Source: Acidobacteriota bacterium (GTDB lineage Bacteria > Acidobacteriota > Terriglobia > Terriglobales > Acidobacteriaceae). From it: a stretch of DNA of 6,259 nt. The position numbers and the translations under genes are program-made. Position 1 is the first letter of the stretch; each line of letters begins with the position of its first letter. The DNA is taken from positions 1-6,259 of the forward strand of contig JAJZNH010000674.1 in assembly GCA_021811745.1 (NCBI GenBank). The letters are read 5' to 3'. The notes under the pieces were generated by a model. That model had not been told where the DNA came from. It did no database searches and worked only from the letters and a program-made list of their open reading frames with translations. Shown in pieces: positions 5,459-6,259 of this stretch.

Positions 5459-6259
5459 CACGGTGACGCTCACCTCCGAGCCGGCGCGCTCGATCCCAAC
5501 CGTTGTGCCAGCTACAAGCAGATGCGCCTCCTGTGCGGAGGATAGCTCTGGCAGTCGCAGCCGGACCTTCTGAGGACCCATGGGGAAGAACGTGCGGTAC
5601 GGCCCCTTCATCTCCATGGGATTGGTGAGATTGACGAGGTGCACCGTAATTGAGTTCGGGTTGCGCCACGCCGTCACGTCCAGCACTCCCGGCCCTTCCA
5701 CTTCGACGGCCGGAGTTTCGTTGTTCGCCCATTGAAGCGTGTTACGCATGATCTTGAGATGATCCCCCGAGAGCACGTTCCAGAAGGTGCGGTCGATGTC
5801 GAAGGGAAAATAGGCCACACGTCCGCCTGCCTCGCGCAGATACAGGCAGGAGATGTTTGTGTGCGGCTGGCGCGGGAACACCTCTTCCATGGGCAGGTCG
5901 GGATAGCTGGGAATCAGCGTGAAGGGCGTCTCGGCAAAGGGCTCACGCGGCGTGGTTTCCACGCGGTAGACGCCGTTAATCACACGCGGCGCATCTTCCA
6001 AACCGGCAAAGAAGGGGCTTTTGGGAAGCGCCTCGTGCTCCAGACGGATATAGGAGTTGAGCATAGGCCCCTGCGTCTTTCCCGTCCAGTCCACGCCGAA
6101 CAAATCAGCGAGCAGGAAGTTCTTTCGCGCCGCTCCGGTTTCGTCATAGAGGCTGGTCTCGTAGGTCGCAATTAGGCTGCCGCCCTTGCCCACAAAGGCA
6201 CGCAGCTGATCGCACTGGGCTTCATTGAGCACCGCGATATTCGGTAGGATGAGTGTCTT
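5417..6259 (-). CDS. C-terminal part of a GH42-like glycoside hydrolase with beta-galactosidase trimerisation domain (5' end outside window)
   Basis: The frame is open to the right edge, so 280 C-terminal residues are visible and the N-terminus is missing. A GTG at 6232 could be read as a start, but the codons before it continue the domain (ILPNIAVLNEAQ), so it is internal. Visible residues 1 to about 70 form the flavodoxin/class I amidotransferase-like trimerisation domain of family GH42 beta-galactosidases and related hypothetical glycosyl hydrolases (LPN at 5-7, FVGKGGSLIATYETSLYDE at 22-40). This domain has no glycosidase residues; those would be in the missing TIM barrel. A region with GGRVAYFPFDIDRTFW follows, a segment common at the end of this domain, then a probable beta-sandwich tail with alternating strands (DVTAWRNPNSITVHLVNLTNP). 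It is probably the upstream member of the operon with the phosphodiesterase-like and kinase genes. The activity on a galactoside or other glycan is inference. Confidence 0.8.
   Translation of the reverse strand, partial: KTLILPNIAVLNEAQCDQLRAFVGKGGSLIATYETSLYDETGAARKNFLLADLFGVDWTGKTQGPMLNSYIRLEHEALPKSPFFAGLEDAPRVINGVYRVETTPREPFAETPFTLIPSYPDLPMEEVFPRQPHTNISCLYLREAGGRVAYFPFDIDRTFWNVLSGDHLKIMRNTLQWANNETPAVEVEGPGVLDVTAWRNPNSITVHLVNLTNPMEMKGPYRTFFPMGPQKVRLRLPELSSAQEAHLLVAGTTVGIERAGSEVSVTVPSVLDHEVVAIDV

Noticed and set aside
5732..6175. + strand open frame of 147 codons antisense to the glycoside hydrolase gene.
   Set aside because: No family resemblance; it is a shadow of a well-supported gene on the other strand. 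The same applies to the antisense frames at 1742-2260, 3876-4382 and 4716-5195.
6230..6232. GTG as the start codon of the glycoside hydrolase-like gene.
   Set aside because: The frame stays open to the edge and the preceding codons (KTLILPNIA) belong to the same conserved domain strand, so the gene continues beyond the window.

Overview
The window looks like a chromosomal segment of a high-GC Acidobacteriota bacterium, possibly of the Solibacter/Bryobacterales or Terriglobia type. This rests on the LexA sequence style, the strong G/C preference at third codon positions and the scarcity of Shine-Dalgarno sites. The phylum is an inference from the sequence, not a search result. I see no tRNA, rRNA, CRISPR array, transposase or insertion sequence. 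Genes are packed tightly, and no gap without a gene exceeds about 135 bases.

Left part (1-3003). A + strand gene enters from the left edge and ends at 291; only its C-terminal 96 residues are visible, with a four-cysteine cluster. It is followed by a PLP-dependent aminotransferase (380-1555, +). A metallo-beta-lactamase-fold hydrolase of the glyoxalase II/YcbL type lies convergent to it (1616-2266, -), with a perfect short palindrome between the two. The hydrolase is divergent from lexA (2398-3003, +), the SOS repressor. The 131-base region between the hydrolase and lexA holds a clear sigma70-type lexA promoter with a helical-turn-spaced direct repeat inside it, a candidate autoregulatory operator.

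Right part (3059-6259, all on the - strand, reading right to left). Three genes look like one transcription unit. First is the C-terminal part of a GH42-like glycoside hydrolase with a beta-galactosidase trimerisation domain, running off the right edge. Next is an exported type I phosphodiesterase/nucleotide pyrophosphatase-like protein of the alkaline phosphatase superfamily. Last is a BadF/BcrA-type ASKHA kinase resembling N-acetylglucosamine kinases. The last two overlap by four bases (ATGA), which suggests translational coupling. Together they suggest scavenging of a glycan or amino sugar: external cleavage of glycosidic or phospho-linkages, then phosphorylation of the released sugar inside the cell. 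The substrate cannot be read from the sequence.

Most worth a second look: (i) the phosphodiesterase-like protein appears to have lost two of the three ligands of one zinc site (His to Arg, His to Pro) and carries Ser and Glu where the family has nucleophilic Thr and a metal-binding Asp; (ii) the lexA promoter has an ATTC-N7-ATTC direct repeat; (iii) lexA, the hydrolase and, more weakly, the aminotransferase have -10-like hexamers 6-7 bases before the ATG and no ribosome binding site, as expected of leaderless mRNAs; (iv) a 14-bp imperfect hairpin spans the stop codon of the glycoside hydrolase gene.
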